Below are positions 17,376 to 26,328 of a DNA stretch of 64,000 bases, piece by piece. The notes beneath the pieces were generated by a model. It did no database searches. It saw only the letters and a program-made list of their open reading frames with translations, and was not told the DNA's origin. The translations under genes were made by a program, and so were the position numbers. The stretch is from contig CAYMKT010000001.1 of NCBI GenBank assembly GCA_964391065.1, positions 13,559 through 77,558 of the forward strand, in the 5' to 3' direction. The stretch is from Agriterribacter sp964391065 (lineage in GTDB: Bacteria; Bacteroidota; Bacteroidia; Chitinophagales; Chitinophagaceae). Every line of letters begins with the position of its first letter. The stretch's first letter is position 1.

Positions 17376-18686
17376 ATGGAACAACAATCAGCACAACAGG
17401 GGCTAACGATTGATACAAGTTTGCCAGAGGAAAAACTTTCACATCTTGCTGAAACACTTATTGGATCTGAAATTGTAAAACTGGGAGGTGAAATACGGGA
17501 AAAGATCAGGCAGGGAGAAAAAATATACAACTTTACCATTGGTGATTTTGACCCGGCAATTTTTCCTATCCCGAAACAACTGGAAGATGAAATTATCGGG
17601 GCCTATCGAAAGCATTTCACCAATTATCCTGCGGCAGAAGGAAACGCAGATTTACGGGAGGCGATTGGCGGGTTTTTAAAAGAAAGAGAAGGTTTGGAAT
17701 ACAGCCCGGCCGAGATATTAGTAGCATCCGGAGGGCGGCCGCTTATCTACGCTTTTTTCAGAACTATTGCAGATAAGGGCGATAAAATAATTTACGCGGT
17801 TCCATCCTGGAACAACAATCATTATACACACTTTGTTGAAGGCATACATTGCGAAGTAGAAGCCAGTGCTGAAAATCATTTTATGCCTTCAGCAAGCGAC
17901 ATGCAGCCCCATATTAAGGATGCCGTGATCATTGCCTTGTGTTCGCCCCAAAATCCAACGGGTACAACATTTACCAGGGAAGCGCTGACAGAAATTTGCG
18001 ACATGGTGCTGGTAGAAAATAAACGGCGTGGTCCGGATCAAAAAAAGTTATTTGTATTATACGATCAGATGTACTGGCTGCTTACACATGGTGATATCCG
18101 GCATTACGATCCGGTATCCCTTCGTCCTGAAATGAAATCCTGCACCGTGTATATCGATGCGATCAGCAAATGTTTTGCTGCTACCGGCGTGAGAGTAGGG
18201 TGGGCGATGGGACCACAACTGGTCATGAACAAAATGAAATCCATCCTTTCACATGTAGGCGCCTGGGCTCCAATGGCAGAGCAAAAAGCGGTGGCCCGAT
18301 TTTTACTCCAGCGTGATGCGGTTAATAATTACCTGCTTCATTTTAAGTCCGAAATAGCTTTAAGGTTACAGCACATTTACCAGGGCTTCATGCGGTTAAA
18401 ACAGGAAGGGTTGCCTGTAGATGCAATTGCACCGCAGGCTGCTATTTACCTTACCATACAAATAAATGCAAAGGGTTTAACAACCGCTACCCAAAAGCTG
18501 CTCGAAGAACAGAAGGATGTAACAGATTATTTGCTTAATGAAGCTGGAATTGCCGTAGTGCCTTTTTATGCTTTTGGAGCCTCTAAACATTCCACCTGGT
18601 ATCGCCTGAGTGTTGGCGCCTGCAAAAAAGAAGAAATTGAAGGGATGATTGATGCGCTGGCGAAAGCGCTGCGAAAACTCAAATAA
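17376..18686 (+). CDS. PLP-dependent aminotransferase, class I/II
   Basis: Fold type I aminotransferase of about 436 residues. Visible motifs are the SPQNPTGT loop (PLP contact Asn), the Asp-containing strand VLYDQMYW, the Schiff-base Lys in DAISKCFAATGVRVGW, and a C-terminal Arg in WYRLSVGA that binds the substrate carboxylate. The amino donor cannot be predicted. A TTG three codons upstream is in frame, but the ATG at 17376 is preferred. No operon partner; korB follows about 190 bp later on the same strand. Confidence 0.88.
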   Translation: MEQQSAQQGLTIDTSLPEEKLSHLAETLIGSEIVKLGGEIREKIRQGEKIYNFTIGDFDPAIFPIPKQLEDEIIGAYRKHFTNYPAAEGNADLREAIGGFLKEREGLEYSPAEILVASGGRPLIYAFFRTIADKGDKIIYAVPSWNNNHYTHFVEGIHCEVEASAENHFMPSASDMQPHIKDAVIIALCSPQNPTGTTFTREALTEICDMVLVENKRRGPDQKKLFVLYDQMYWLLTHGDIRHYDPVSLRPEMKSCTVYIDAISKCFAATGVRVGWAMGPQLVMNKMKSILSHVGAWAPMAEQKAVARFLLQRDAVNNYLLHFKSEIALRLQHIYQGFMRLKQEGLPVDAIAPQAAIYLTIQINAKGLTTATQKLLEEQKDVTDYLLNEAGIAVVPFYAFGASKHSTWYRLSVGACKKEEIEGMIDALAKALRKLK

Positions 18687-18773
18687 GTGATAAGACAACT
18701 GCAGACGCGATGTTTTCGGTAATAAGCTGGTTTTTGGGAGAGCAATTTCTTTTCTTAGCCGGGTTTTGGAATT

Positions 18774-18796
18774 TTGCGGTGGTATTCCGCAATTTT
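18774..18796 (+). terminator. possible weak terminator after the aminotransferase
   Basis: TTGCGG (18774-18779) pairs with CCGCAA (18787-18792), 7-nt loop, followed by TTTT. Short stem and T run, so only a candidate. Confidence 0.35.
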
Positions 18797-18872
18797 AGGA
18801 GAATGTTACCAAGCCAGGGCCGTGAATCCATCCTGTTTTTGATTGTTTAATCTTAATTTTACGGTTATTTTA

Positions 18873-19916
18873 ATGACCATGAGTACAACAGCAGTTTCTC
18901 CGCTACCCATATTAACCGCAAAAGATTTCGCTACTGACCAGGAAGTAAGATGGTGTCCCGGCTGTGGAGATTATTCCATATTGGCGCAAGTGCAAAAAGT
19001 AATGCCAGGCTTAGGTATTGCACGGGAGAATATCGTCATCATTTCCGGAATTGGCTGCTCTTCCCGCTTCCCTTATTATATGAATACTTACGGTATGCAT
19101 TCCATTCATGGAAGGGCCACTGCGGTTGCCTCCGGGTTAAAGGCTTCAAGACCGGAGTTGAGCGTATGGATTGTGGCTGGAGACGGAGATGCTTTAAGTA
19201 TTGGCGGTAATCATACCATACACTTATTGCGTCGCAACTTCGATGTAAACATGTTATTGTTTAATAACCAAATCTACGGTTTAACCAAAGGGCAATACTC
19301 CCCCACGTCTGAACAGCAAAAAATAACCAAATCAACTCCGCTGGGTAGTATCGATCATCCATTTAATCCCCTGGCATTGGCGATGGGGGCAGATGCCACC
19401 TTCATTGCCCGAAGTATGGATCGCGATCCTAAACATTTACAGGAAATGCTTGTCCGTAGCCATAAGCATAAGGGTGCATCATTTACAGAAATATACCAGA
19501 ACTGTAATATTTTTAATGATGGCGCTTTTGAAATGTTTACAGAAAAAAGCTCCAAACCCGAAGAAGCGTTGTTTTTGGAACAGAATAAGCCCCTCGTGTT
19601 CGGCGCAGCAAAAAATAAAGGCATACAACTGGATGGCTTTAAGCCGGTTGTGGTGGAATTGGGCAATGGAATCAGCGAATCTGATCTTTGGGTGCATGAC
19701 GAAAAAGATTTTTATAAAGCGCAGATTTTGGTGCGGATGTTTGATGATCCGGGAAAAGAAGGACATCTCCCCCGTCCGTTTGGTGTTATTTACGAAACAG
19801 AAAGAGCGTGCTACGAAGACGTAATGGCCATGCAAATAGATGAAGTGATTGCCACTAAGGGCAAAGGAGATTTAGATAAATTACTCAGGGGTAATGAAGT
19901 GTGGTCTATAGCCTGA
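18873..19916 (+). CDS. korB: 2-oxoacid:ferredoxin oxidoreductase, beta subunit
   Basis: Thiamine-diphosphate subunit of a 2-oxoglutarate (or related 2-oxoacid) ferredoxin oxidoreductase, which turns 2-oxoacid, CoA and oxidised ferredoxin into acyl-CoA, CO2 and reduced ferredoxin. Visible are WCPGCGDY (Cys pair near the Fe-S/TPP site), GIGCSSR, and the TPP-Mg motif GDGD followed by NN (VAGDGDALSIGGNH, LFNNQIYGLTKGQ). The start is ATG 18873 or 18879; the first ten codons of the longer TTG frame are dropped. The alpha subunit is not adjacent but lies 9.5 kb downstream (29390-31234). Confidence 0.93.
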   Translation: MTMSTTAVSPLPILTAKDFATDQEVRWCPGCGDYSILAQVQKVMPGLGIARENIVIISGIGCSSRFPYYMNTYGMHSIHGRATAVASGLKASRPELSVWIVAGDGDALSIGGNHTIHLLRRNFDVNMLLFNNQIYGLTKGQYSPTSEQQKITKSTPLGSIDHPFNPLALAMGADATFIARSMDRDPKHLQEMLVRSHKHKGASFTEIYQNCNIFNDGAFEMFTEKSSKPEEALFLEQNKPLVFGAAKNKGIQLDGFKPVVVELGNGISESDLWVHDEKDFYKAQILVRMFDDPGKEGHLPRPFGVIYETERACYEDVMAMQIDEVIATKGKGDLDKLLRGNEVWSIA

Positions 19917-20344
19917 TAAAAAGCGCATCTCAGGGCCGACGGCCAATAACTCCAAGAAAATGCCGGCGATAGATATCACCGGCCTGTGCTTACCTCTGAA
20001 ACCACAAAAAGAAAAAAGTTGGCATACCCGCCGTTTGCGGTTAACAATACAGTTATTATCAAAATCAGTTTGAAAATGCCTGGTTGCCCTGTCTATAAAA
20101 TCATGGATTGACCTAAAGAAAATATTAGATTTTAATGCGGGAGATTGGACAAAAAATAAAGGGAGATTGGATGTTAACTCGTGCATTCCTGAATGCTGTT
20201 GCGGATAGGTATTAATTCTTATGCGAATGTAAGAGGTTGTATTTATATTTCAAATTAAAATTGAATATGTTTCCCTGCTATTGTACTTACTATCCATTCC
20301 ATTCCGCTATGGTATTGATGGTCGGGAAACCGTACATAACAAAT
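19917..20344. other. intergenic region between convergent genes, no gene seen
   Basis: 428 bases between korB and the cupin gene. A small hairpin GCCGG..CCGGC near 19962-19983 lacks a T run. Open frames at 19881-20186 (-) and 20237-20479 (+) have no protein-like character. No tRNA or other RNA gene recognised; a decayed gene cannot be excluded. Confidence 0.55.
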
Positions 20345-21244
20345 TCACCCCTGTCCAAAAGCTCCAGCTATTTCAAGTTCTCTGTTTGCGGCGGTCATCG
20401 TTTTCTCAAATTTGAAATCGTACCACCATTTTGGAGCAGTTTTTTTCATGAGCGTATCAATATTGCGCATCCCCACTAAATTCCATGCACCCTGCATTTT
20501 CCCCCGCCAACCCTGCTGAAGTGCCCTAAGGCTCATGGCAAAACCGCTGTCAATATATTCCATATGGTGCCAGTACCCGGCTGGCATAAATAATGTATCG
20601 CCATGCTCCATTGTAACTTCATAACCTTTCGCCAGTTTTAAAGCAGGGAACCGGTCATAATCAGGGGTTCCATTATTTTGATAATAGTGGGAGAAATCTG
20701 CCAAACTAAGCACCTCATAAGGTTTTCTGTATAATCTGTACTGTTCTTCGAAAGGAAATAATAACACCCGTTTTTTGCCGATAAACTGCGTGTGCATGAT
20801 ATGGGAAAGATCGATATCAAAATGAAGATGTGTAATGGAAGTTGCACCGCCTATAAACAACATGGGGTAACGTTTTACGAAGCCTTTCATTAACTCATCG
20901 GGCCAGTCAAAATCATGTGTGAGCTGAGGTGCATGATCGAAAATATTGAAAAGGAAGATACGCCAGCCCGCAGGGCCATTACTAATCATATCAATGTATT
21001 CCCCAAAGTTTGCGTGGTCGTCTGCCTTGTTAACCGGCGTATGGGCATCGCTTTTTGTGTTATTATAAATGCCCACTTTTTTATCGCCAACGATAGCTTT
21101 AAAATAATCCCATGTCCATTTGGTATAAGCCGGCCATTCTTTTGCAATATCCTTTATTATAAGCGGTTTACCCGGCAGATAGTAACCCCTTTCAAACAAT
21201 TTCGGGGTAATCGTTTCAACGGTATCCACTGCCTGGAGCAACAT
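20345..21244 (-). CDS. JmjC/cupin_8-type Fe(II)/2-oxoglutarate oxygenase-like protein
   Basis: Cupin-like protein of 299 residues related to factor-inhibiting-HIF. The opening KPLIIKDIAKEWPA is the usual cupin_8 start. The metal triad is visible as H-x-D in HLHFDIDLSH (about 138-147) with the distal His in AGYWHHMEY (about 228). Relatives hydroxylate proteins or small molecules using Fe(II), O2 and 2-oxoglutarate. The substrate is unknown. Monocistronic. Confidence 0.83.
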   Translation of the reverse strand: MLLQAVDTVETITPKLFERGYYLPGKPLIIKDIAKEWPAYTKWTWDYFKAIVGDKKVGIYNNTKSDAHTPVNKADDHANFGEYIDMISNGPAGWRIFLFNIFDHAPQLTHDFDWPDELMKGFVKRYPMLFIGGATSITHLHFDIDLSHIMHTQFIGKKRVLLFPFEEQYRLYRKPYEVLSLADFSHYYQNNGTPDYDRFPALKLAKGYEVTMEHGDTLFMPAGYWHHMEYIDSGFAMSLRALQQGWRGKMQGAWNLVGMRNIDTLMKKTAPKWWYDFKFEKTMTAANRELEIAGAFGQG

Positions 21245-21508
21245 AGATCTGAAAATTTAGCAACAAAAATAAACCACGCGGCAAAAATCAGTTAATAATG
21301 AAATAACAGTGCCAGAATGAGGTCAAAAACCGAATATAGTTTGCCTATCCAGACTTTTATATAGATTTTTGCCAAATATATGACTGTCTCCCGGCATAAA
21401 ATTCATTTTTAATACTTTCAATAATGCCGGGTTGGCTTTGCCCGGTACCCCAATGCCTGCACAAATGAGGAAGAGAAAGTTTTGTGTTAATATTTGTCCC
21501 ACTTTGTT

Positions 21509-22135
21509 ATGAACTATCTGGCGCATGCATACCTTTCTTTTCTGCATCCCGAAGCGCTTGTTGGCAACATGATCAGCGATTTCGTAAAGGGCAAACAGAA
21601 ATTTAATTTTTCTTACAATATTCAGCAAGGTATCATGCTGCACCGGGCGATCGATACTTTTACAGATAATCATATTGTCACCAAAACAGCCAAACAATTA
21701 TTTCGCCCCCGTTATGGACTGTATGCAGGCGCCTTTATGGATATCGTATACGACCATTTTCTGGCAAAGGATAGTCATGCGTTTAAGCACTTCAACCTGC
21801 TTCAGTTCTCAACATACACCTATTCACAGCTTGATCAATATATCCACTTATTTCCTCCGGGGTTTGGTGTCATGTATCCGTATATGAAACAACAGAACTG
21901 GTTATACAATTACCAGCATCCCGGGGGAATAGCGAATAGTTTCAGAGGCCTTGTACACAGGGCTGCTTATATGACAGACAGTACCACGGCTTTCGAAATT
22001 TTCGAGAAGCATTACGATACCTTACAGCAATGCTATATCGATTTTTTCCCGGATCTAAATGCATTCGCCCGGTTACAGTTTACAACTGATTTTCCCAGTC
22101 ATGATAGTGGGCTGTTGCAGGTACTACCTCTTTAA
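21509..22135 (+). CDS. acyl-carrier-protein phosphodiesterase (AcpH-like)
   Basis: Member of the ACP phosphodiesterase/DUF479 family, which removes 4'-phosphopantetheine from acyl carrier protein. The N-terminus MNYLAHAYLSF, the HD-like GNMISDFVKGK and the YDHFLA block are typical, with helical architecture throughout. A TTG five codons upstream is in frame, but the ATG at 21509 (MNYLAH) matches the conserved start. A DUF2911 relic begins 33 bp after the stop. fabH, another fatty-acid gene, is 1 kb further on. Confidence 0.85.
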   Translation: MNYLAHAYLSFLHPEALVGNMISDFVKGKQKFNFSYNIQQGIMLHRAIDTFTDNHIVTKTAKQLFRPRYGLYAGAFMDIVYDHFLAKDSHAFKHFNLLQFSTYTYSQLDQYIHLFPPGFGVMYPYMKQQNWLYNYQHPGGIANSFRGLVHRAAYMTDSTTAFEIFEKHYDTLQQCYIDFFPDLNAFARLQFTTDFPSHDSGLLQVLPL

Positions 22136-22167
22136 TCAACCTCCAATCCTTACATTTGCCATTATAT

Positions 22168-22352
22168 ATGAAAAAGTCATTGATTGTTGTGTTGACCGCT
22201 TTGCTTACGCTATGCTGCGCGCCGATGTAAAAACAGAGAAAAATGAAGAACCGATGGAAGTGTTTACAATGATGTTTAAAAAAACCGCATCCGGCGCCCA
22301 ACTCCTGATTACATGGGAAGATATGAAGGTAGCGTTACCCTTTACTTTTTAA
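22168..22352 (+). pseudogene. decayed DUF2911 lipoprotein gene (internal deletion and frameshift)
   Basis: From 22168 an ATG opens a clear lipoprotein leader (MKKSLIVVLTALLTLCCAPM) that stops at TAA after 20 codons. In a different frame, the following about 110 bp encode PMEVFTMMFKK...LITWEDMKVALPF, which matches the C-terminal end of the intact DUF2911 protein encoded immediately downstream (PIEAFTMETAE...MAWDDTKVSLPV). The middle, about 130 codons in a normal member, is missing. A perfect -7 element TACATTTG (22151-22158) still precedes it. The copy ends 16 bp before the intact gene, so it looks like one half of a tandem duplication that has collapsed. Confidence 0.75.
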
Positions 22353-22368
22353 AGATCATTCTGTGCTT

Positions 22369-23025
22369 ATGATTCGTTCGGCCGATAAGCTTCAAAACAT
22401 TGCTATTGTTGTATGGTTCATAATCATAATATTGTGCGGCTGTCGCTCCAATCCCGATACTCAGGAAGTTAATGCGGATACCCCGGTAGCTTTACCGGTT
22501 CCCCGGCAGGAAAATAACAATGCGGTATCCATGCTCGATAAATCACCCCTGGATATTATTTATTTCCCATGGGAGTATCCAAAATTGAAAATGATGGGCA
22601 AGATCAAAACCCAGCCGGTATTCAGGGTCATCTACAGCCGCCCGCAGAAGAACGGGAGGAAAATATTTGGCGCTACGATTAAATACGGCGAACCCTGGCG
22701 TTTAGGCGCTAACGAAGGTACCGAAATAGAATTTTTCGAAAATGTTACCATACAGAACACCAGTGTGCCGAAAGGACGATATCTGCTGTATTGCATCCCC
22801 CATCCTGGTGAATGGACGCTCATTATGAATAGCGATTTGTACAGTTGGGGATTGCGGATAGATGCTGAAAAAGATGTTTTCAAATTTACTGTACCTGCTA
22901 TGCCCACGAATAAACCTATAGAAGCCTTTACTATGGAAACTGCAGAAGCGAAAGAAGGCGCGTTGCTGTGGATGGCCTGGGATGATACCAAAGTTTCGCT
23001 TCCCGTAAACATAACGGCACAATAA
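22369..23025 (+). CDS. DUF2911-domain lipoprotein
   Basis: Predicted lipoprotein of about 218 residues: hydrophobic leader ending ILCGC, a variable linker, then the DUF2911 domain (about 60-215) with the typical VIYSRPQKNGRKIFG and YGEPWRLGANE blocks. The function of DUF2911 is unknown; it is frequent in Bacteroidota envelopes. A GTG two codons upstream is in frame but the ATG at 22369 is preferred. A broken second copy lies immediately upstream. Confidence 0.82.
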   Translation: MIRSADKLQNIAIVVWFIIIILCGCRSNPDTQEVNADTPVALPVPRQENNNAVSMLDKSPLDIIYFPWEYPKLKMMGKIKTQPVFRVIYSRPQKNGRKIFGATIKYGEPWRLGANEGTEIEFFENVTIQNTSVPKGRYLLYCIPHPGEWTLIMNSDLYSWGLRIDAEKDVFKFTVPAMPTNKPIEAFTMETAEAKEGALLWMAWDDTKVSLPVNITAQ

Positions 23026-23097
23026 AAACAGACCACCCTACGCATTTCTAAGTATATTTCGGTTCATTTATATTCTTCATCGTTTAAATCACTTGCC

Positions 23098-24147
23098 ATG
23101 TTGCACACTAAAATTGCGGGAATTGGAATGTACGTGCCTGAGGACGTTGTTACTAATAATGACCTGAAGCGCTATATGGATACCAATGATGCCTGGATAC
23201 AGGAACGTACCGGTATCAAAGAGAGGAGATATGCGAAACGCACCGGGGAAACCACCACTACAATGGGAGTGGAAGCAGCAAAGCAAGCCATGGAAAGAGC
23301 GGGTGTTTCTGCCGCTGATATTGACTTTATTATTTTTGCCACGCTAAGTCCTGATTACTATTTTCCCGGGTGTGGGGTGCTGCTGCAGCGTGCTCTTAAA
23401 ATGGGAGAGATAGGCGCTTTGGATATCCGTAACCAATGCAGCGGATTTGTATACGCTCTGAGTGTGGGCGACCAGTTCATTAGGTCTGGTATGTATAAAA
23501 ATATACTTGTAGTGGGTAGTGAAAAGCATTCTTTTGGCTTGGATTTCAGCACAAGGGGCAGGAATGTATCCGTTATTTTCGGTGATGGCGCCGGCGCTGT
23601 AATTCTGCAACCCTCTGAAAATGAAAACGAAGGTATTTTAAGTACGCACCTGCATAGCGATGGCGAAAGCGCCGAAATACTGGCGATGTATAATCCGGGT
23701 ACGCATGCCAATTACTGGACAGACACCACATTAGCAGATTTCGATGATGCACAGATTGCGGAAATGTTCATGAGTCATAACATGATCGATAAAGCGCAAA
23801 ATTTTCCTTACATGGATGGACCGGCGGTATTTAAAAAAGCGGTTGTTAAAATGCCTGAAGTGATTATGGAGGCGCTCGCTGCGAACAATTTGAAACCCGG
23901 CGATATTGATATGCTGATCCCGCACCAGGCCAATTTACGCATCAGTCAGTTTGTACAACAGCAATTGGGATTACGCGACGACCAGGTCTATAATAACATT
24001 CAGCAGTATGGCAATACCACAGCAGCTTCTATTCCGATTGCATGGTGTGAAGCATGGGAAAAAGGGAAAATAAAAAAAGGCGACCTGGTGTGCCTTGCGT
24101 CTTTTGGAAGCGGCTTTACCTGGGGGAGCGCTCTATTGAGGTGGTAA
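23098..24147 (+). CDS. fabH: 3-oxoacyl-ACP synthase III (FabH/KAS III)
   Basis: Thiolase-fold condensing enzyme that starts fatty-acid chains from acyl-CoA and malonyl-ACP. The catalytic triad is visible: Cys114 (RNQCSGF), His276 (IPHQANLR) and Asn306 (QYGNTTAAS). Other family blocks are RTGIKERR and FGDGAGAVIL. The length, 349, is slightly above the about 320 of FabH, as in many Bacteroidota paralogues, so a related role in beta-ketoacyl or secondary lipid synthesis is possible. Its 3' end overlaps the convergent mtgA by 15 bp. Confidence 0.88.
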   Translation: MLHTKIAGIGMYVPEDVVTNNDLKRYMDTNDAWIQERTGIKERRYAKRTGETTTTMGVEAAKQAMERAGVSAADIDFIIFATLSPDYYFPGCGVLLQRALKMGEIGALDIRNQCSGFVYALSVGDQFIRSGMYKNILVVGSEKHSFGLDFSTRGRNVSVIFGDGAGAVILQPSENENEGILSTHLHSDGESAEILAMYNPGTHANYWTDTTLADFDDAQIAEMFMSHNMIDKAQNFPYMDGPAVFKKAVVKMPEVIMEALAANNLKPGDIDMLIPHQANLRISQFVQQQLGLRDDQVYNNIQQYGNTTAASIPIAWCEAWEKGKIKKGDLVCLASFGSGFTWGSALLRW

Positions 24148-24912
24148 GTCTTTTTTGTTTTTCTTACCCGGCAATATTTTTTTTATATCATCGTCCTCAT
24201 CCAGGTTATTCATTTGCGTTATTACCCACGGATAGCGGGCCGCTACAAAACGCGACAATGGTTTAACGGTATACCTGGAGGGGTTAGGCAGTGACGATGC
24301 TATCATAGCGGCTTCACGCCTTGAAAGTTCTGCAGCGGATTTTTTAAAATAATAACGGGTTGCAGCCTCAATGCCAAAAATTCCCGGTCCCATTTCAATT
24401 ACATTGAGGTATACTTCCAGTATCCGTTCTTTTCCCCATATCCATTCAATCATAAATGTAAAATAGATTTCAAGTCCCTTGCGCAGCCAGTTGCGGCTCT
24501 GCCATAAAAAAACATTTTTGGCCACTTGCTGACTGATTGACGAGGCGCCCGCTATCCGGTTCTTTTTTTTCTTGTTTTTTTCAATTGCTTTTTGAATGCT
24601 TTTCCAATCAAAGCCATTATGATCCGGAAAGAGTTGATCTTCGGCCGCGATCACTGCTAACCCGGCATTGGGAGAAATTTTATCTGCAGCAACATAATCT
24701 CTCTTTAAACCCTTCCCGCTAATGAAACTACCGAACTGGGTAAGCGTTAAGGGTGGATTCACCCATTTCAGAATAATAATATACAAAAATTGGAAAATGA
24801 ATAAAACGAAGACCAGCCTTTTACAAAACCTCCAGGTTCGGGCTAAGAAATTTTTCACAATATGCCGAGTAGTTAGGGGTGTAAAATAAAACAAATGTAT
24901 TGGAGCAAACAA
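24133..24912 (-). CDS. mtgA: monofunctional biosynthetic peptidoglycan transglycosylase
   Basis: GT51 glycosyltransferase that polymerises lipid II into glycan strands at the inner membrane. It has one N-terminal membrane segment (about 32-50), the catalytic Glu in AAEDQLFPDHNGFD, and the family blocks GASSISQQVAKNVFLW, KERILEVYLNVIEMG and AATRYYFKKSA. It lacks a transpeptidase domain. A GTG near 24858 (VKNFLAR) is an alternative start and would remove an odd leader. Convergent with fabH, upstream of nothing in the same operon except the hypothetical gene 3 bp away at its 5' side. Confidence 0.92.
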   Translation of the reverse strand: MFAPIHLFYFTPLTTRHIVKNFLARTWRFCKRLVFVLFIFQFLYIIILKWVNPPLTLTQFGSFISGKGLKRDYVAADKISPNAGLAVIAAEDQLFPDHNGFDWKSIQKAIEKNKKKKNRIAGASSISQQVAKNVFLWQSRNWLRKGLEIYFTFMIEWIWGKERILEVYLNVIEMGPGIFGIEAATRYYFKKSAAELSRREAAMIASSLPNPSRYTVKPLSRFVAARYPWVITQMNNLDEDDDIKKILPGKKNKKDLPPQ

Positions 24913-24915
24913 TTT

Positions 24916-25464
24916 CTATTGGGAAGTTATTTGTACATACTGCAGGCTGTATTTTTTGCCGATAACGTAATAATACCTGCGAAGTTTATACATGGTGAAG
25001 CCCAGTAAAGCTACCCCTCCTGAAATGGCCAGGGTTGCCGGATCAATTTGTGTTTTTTGTATCAAACTGTTAAAGGTATGCAGAAAAGCATACCCGCCAC
25101 CGGCAATCATGAACAGTGTACCGTTACGTACAAATTCAAACGATTTCTCCGGCTTGGGTATGGACGATATTTCCTTATAGTGAAAACGCAAATCATAGTG
25201 CCCCATCGTATCCCGGGTTCTCGTGCCCCAAAATGTGGGCGCCATTCTTACGTCATATTGTTTAACATATAGAGTGTCCTTATAAATTCGTTCAATGATT
25301 CCGCTGATATAATATCCATTAACATGAACAAATTCGATAGGCGCACCTTTAAAATAGTTTTTAATGGTACGGTCCTTTTTTTTCAGCGACAGAAAATCAC
25401 TTTGCTGGGAGAACGAAAAAAAAGAAGTAAAAAAACACATGACTAACGGCAGAACTTTGTGCAT
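24916..25464 (-). CDS. secreted/membrane protein, hypothetical
   Basis: 182 residues with a cleavable signal peptide (1-19, ending SFSQQ), a soluble beta-rich part and a hydrophobic segment near residues 140-160 (LAISGGVALLGFTMYKL). No family is recognised with confidence. It stops 3 bp upstream of the mtgA reading frame, so the two are probably one transcription unit; that suggests an envelope function but does not prove it. Confidence 0.65.
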   Translation of the reverse strand: MHKVLPLVMCFFTSFFSFSQQSDFLSLKKKDRTIKNYFKGAPIEFVHVNGYYISGIIERIYKDTLYVKQYDVRMAPTFWGTRTRDTMGHYDLRFHYKEISSIPKPEKSFEFVRNGTLFMIAGGGYAFLHTFNSLIQKTQIDPATLAISGGVALLGFTMYKLRRYYYVIGKKYSLQYVQITSQ

Positions 25465-25588
25465 GACAGTCCTTTGAATTACAAAAAGAATAATGTTCGA
25501 TACAGGTGAAACTTATATTTCCCGAAGCGATATTAAAATGATTGGCAGGTTTTTGGTTCATGACCAGTACACTCTTTACTCCCTGTTT

Positions 25589-26230
25589 TTAATGCACTTT
25601 GTCGCTCCAGAAAATGATGCCGTATATCAGTGCGAAAGCGAACCCAATTAGTATGCCTCCGGAAATTTTTGTGATGAGCGAAATATTCTGCACGGTAAGC
25701 CTCCTGCGTAATCCTCCCGCCAACATTACTTTTGCCGAGTCTGCCAGCATATTAAACACAATGCAGGTAGTAAAAATTACAATTCGCTGTCGAAGGGTAT
25801 GGGTTACCGCAAAGGCGGTAGCATTAACCAGCCAGAAAATGATCACACTCGGATTTAAAGTATTAATCAAAAAGCCTGATAACAGAATCTGGGTGTGATC
25901 CTTTCTGCCCAGTTTAACCACTAATTCGTTACCGTTGACTTTCACTTTAATCTTCTTAAAAAAAAGATAATAAATACCCAATACCAGCAAAAAAAAGCTG
26001 CCGGTATAGCCGATTAATATCTTGTATTCGAGTAACTCTTTTACGAGTTCGGTAAAACCATTGCTGATTACAACCAGAAAAACATCGCTTATCCATACGC
26101 CTGCAACAAAGCTAAAGCCGCCTTCATGTCCATTATAAATGCTTTGTTTGATGATCGTAAAAATTACCGGACCTACCGATAAAGCTAGAATTAACCCCAA
26201 AGCCAGTCCTTTTAAGAGGGCCTCAATCAT
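25589..26230 (-). CDS. LysE-family amino-acid exporter
   Basis: Integral membrane protein of 213 residues with about six helices and the LysE/RhtB signature near the N-terminus (ALSVGPVIFTIIKQSIYNG). These proteins export amino acids such as lysine, threonine or homoserine; the substrate is not predictable. The GH3 gene lies about 100 bp upstream on the same strand. Confidence 0.85.
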   Translation of the reverse strand: MIEALLKGLALGLILALSVGPVIFTIIKQSIYNGHEGGFSFVAGVWISDVFLVVISNGFTELVKELLEYKILIGYTGSFFLLVLGIYYLFFKKIKVKVNGNELVVKLGRKDHTQILLSGFLINTLNPSVIIFWLVNATAFAVTHTLRQRIVIFTTCIVFNMLADSAKVMLAGGLRRRLTVQNISLITKISGGILIGFAFALIYGIIFWSDKVH

Positions 26231-26328
26231 GGTTTATCGTTTAGATTCATCAATTGAAGGTATAAATGTAAGAAACGAGCATTAACCTTTGTTGTAAAAA
26301 ACCGTTAACGATAAAACCGGGAACAATC

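Noticed and set aside
17158..17457. Minus-strand ORF over the aminotransferase start
   Set aside because: It overlaps a clear gene and its leader region; no family seen.
19881..20186. Minus-strand ORF in the korB-cupin spacer
   Set aside because: It begins within non-conserved DNA and has no recognisable domain or signal.
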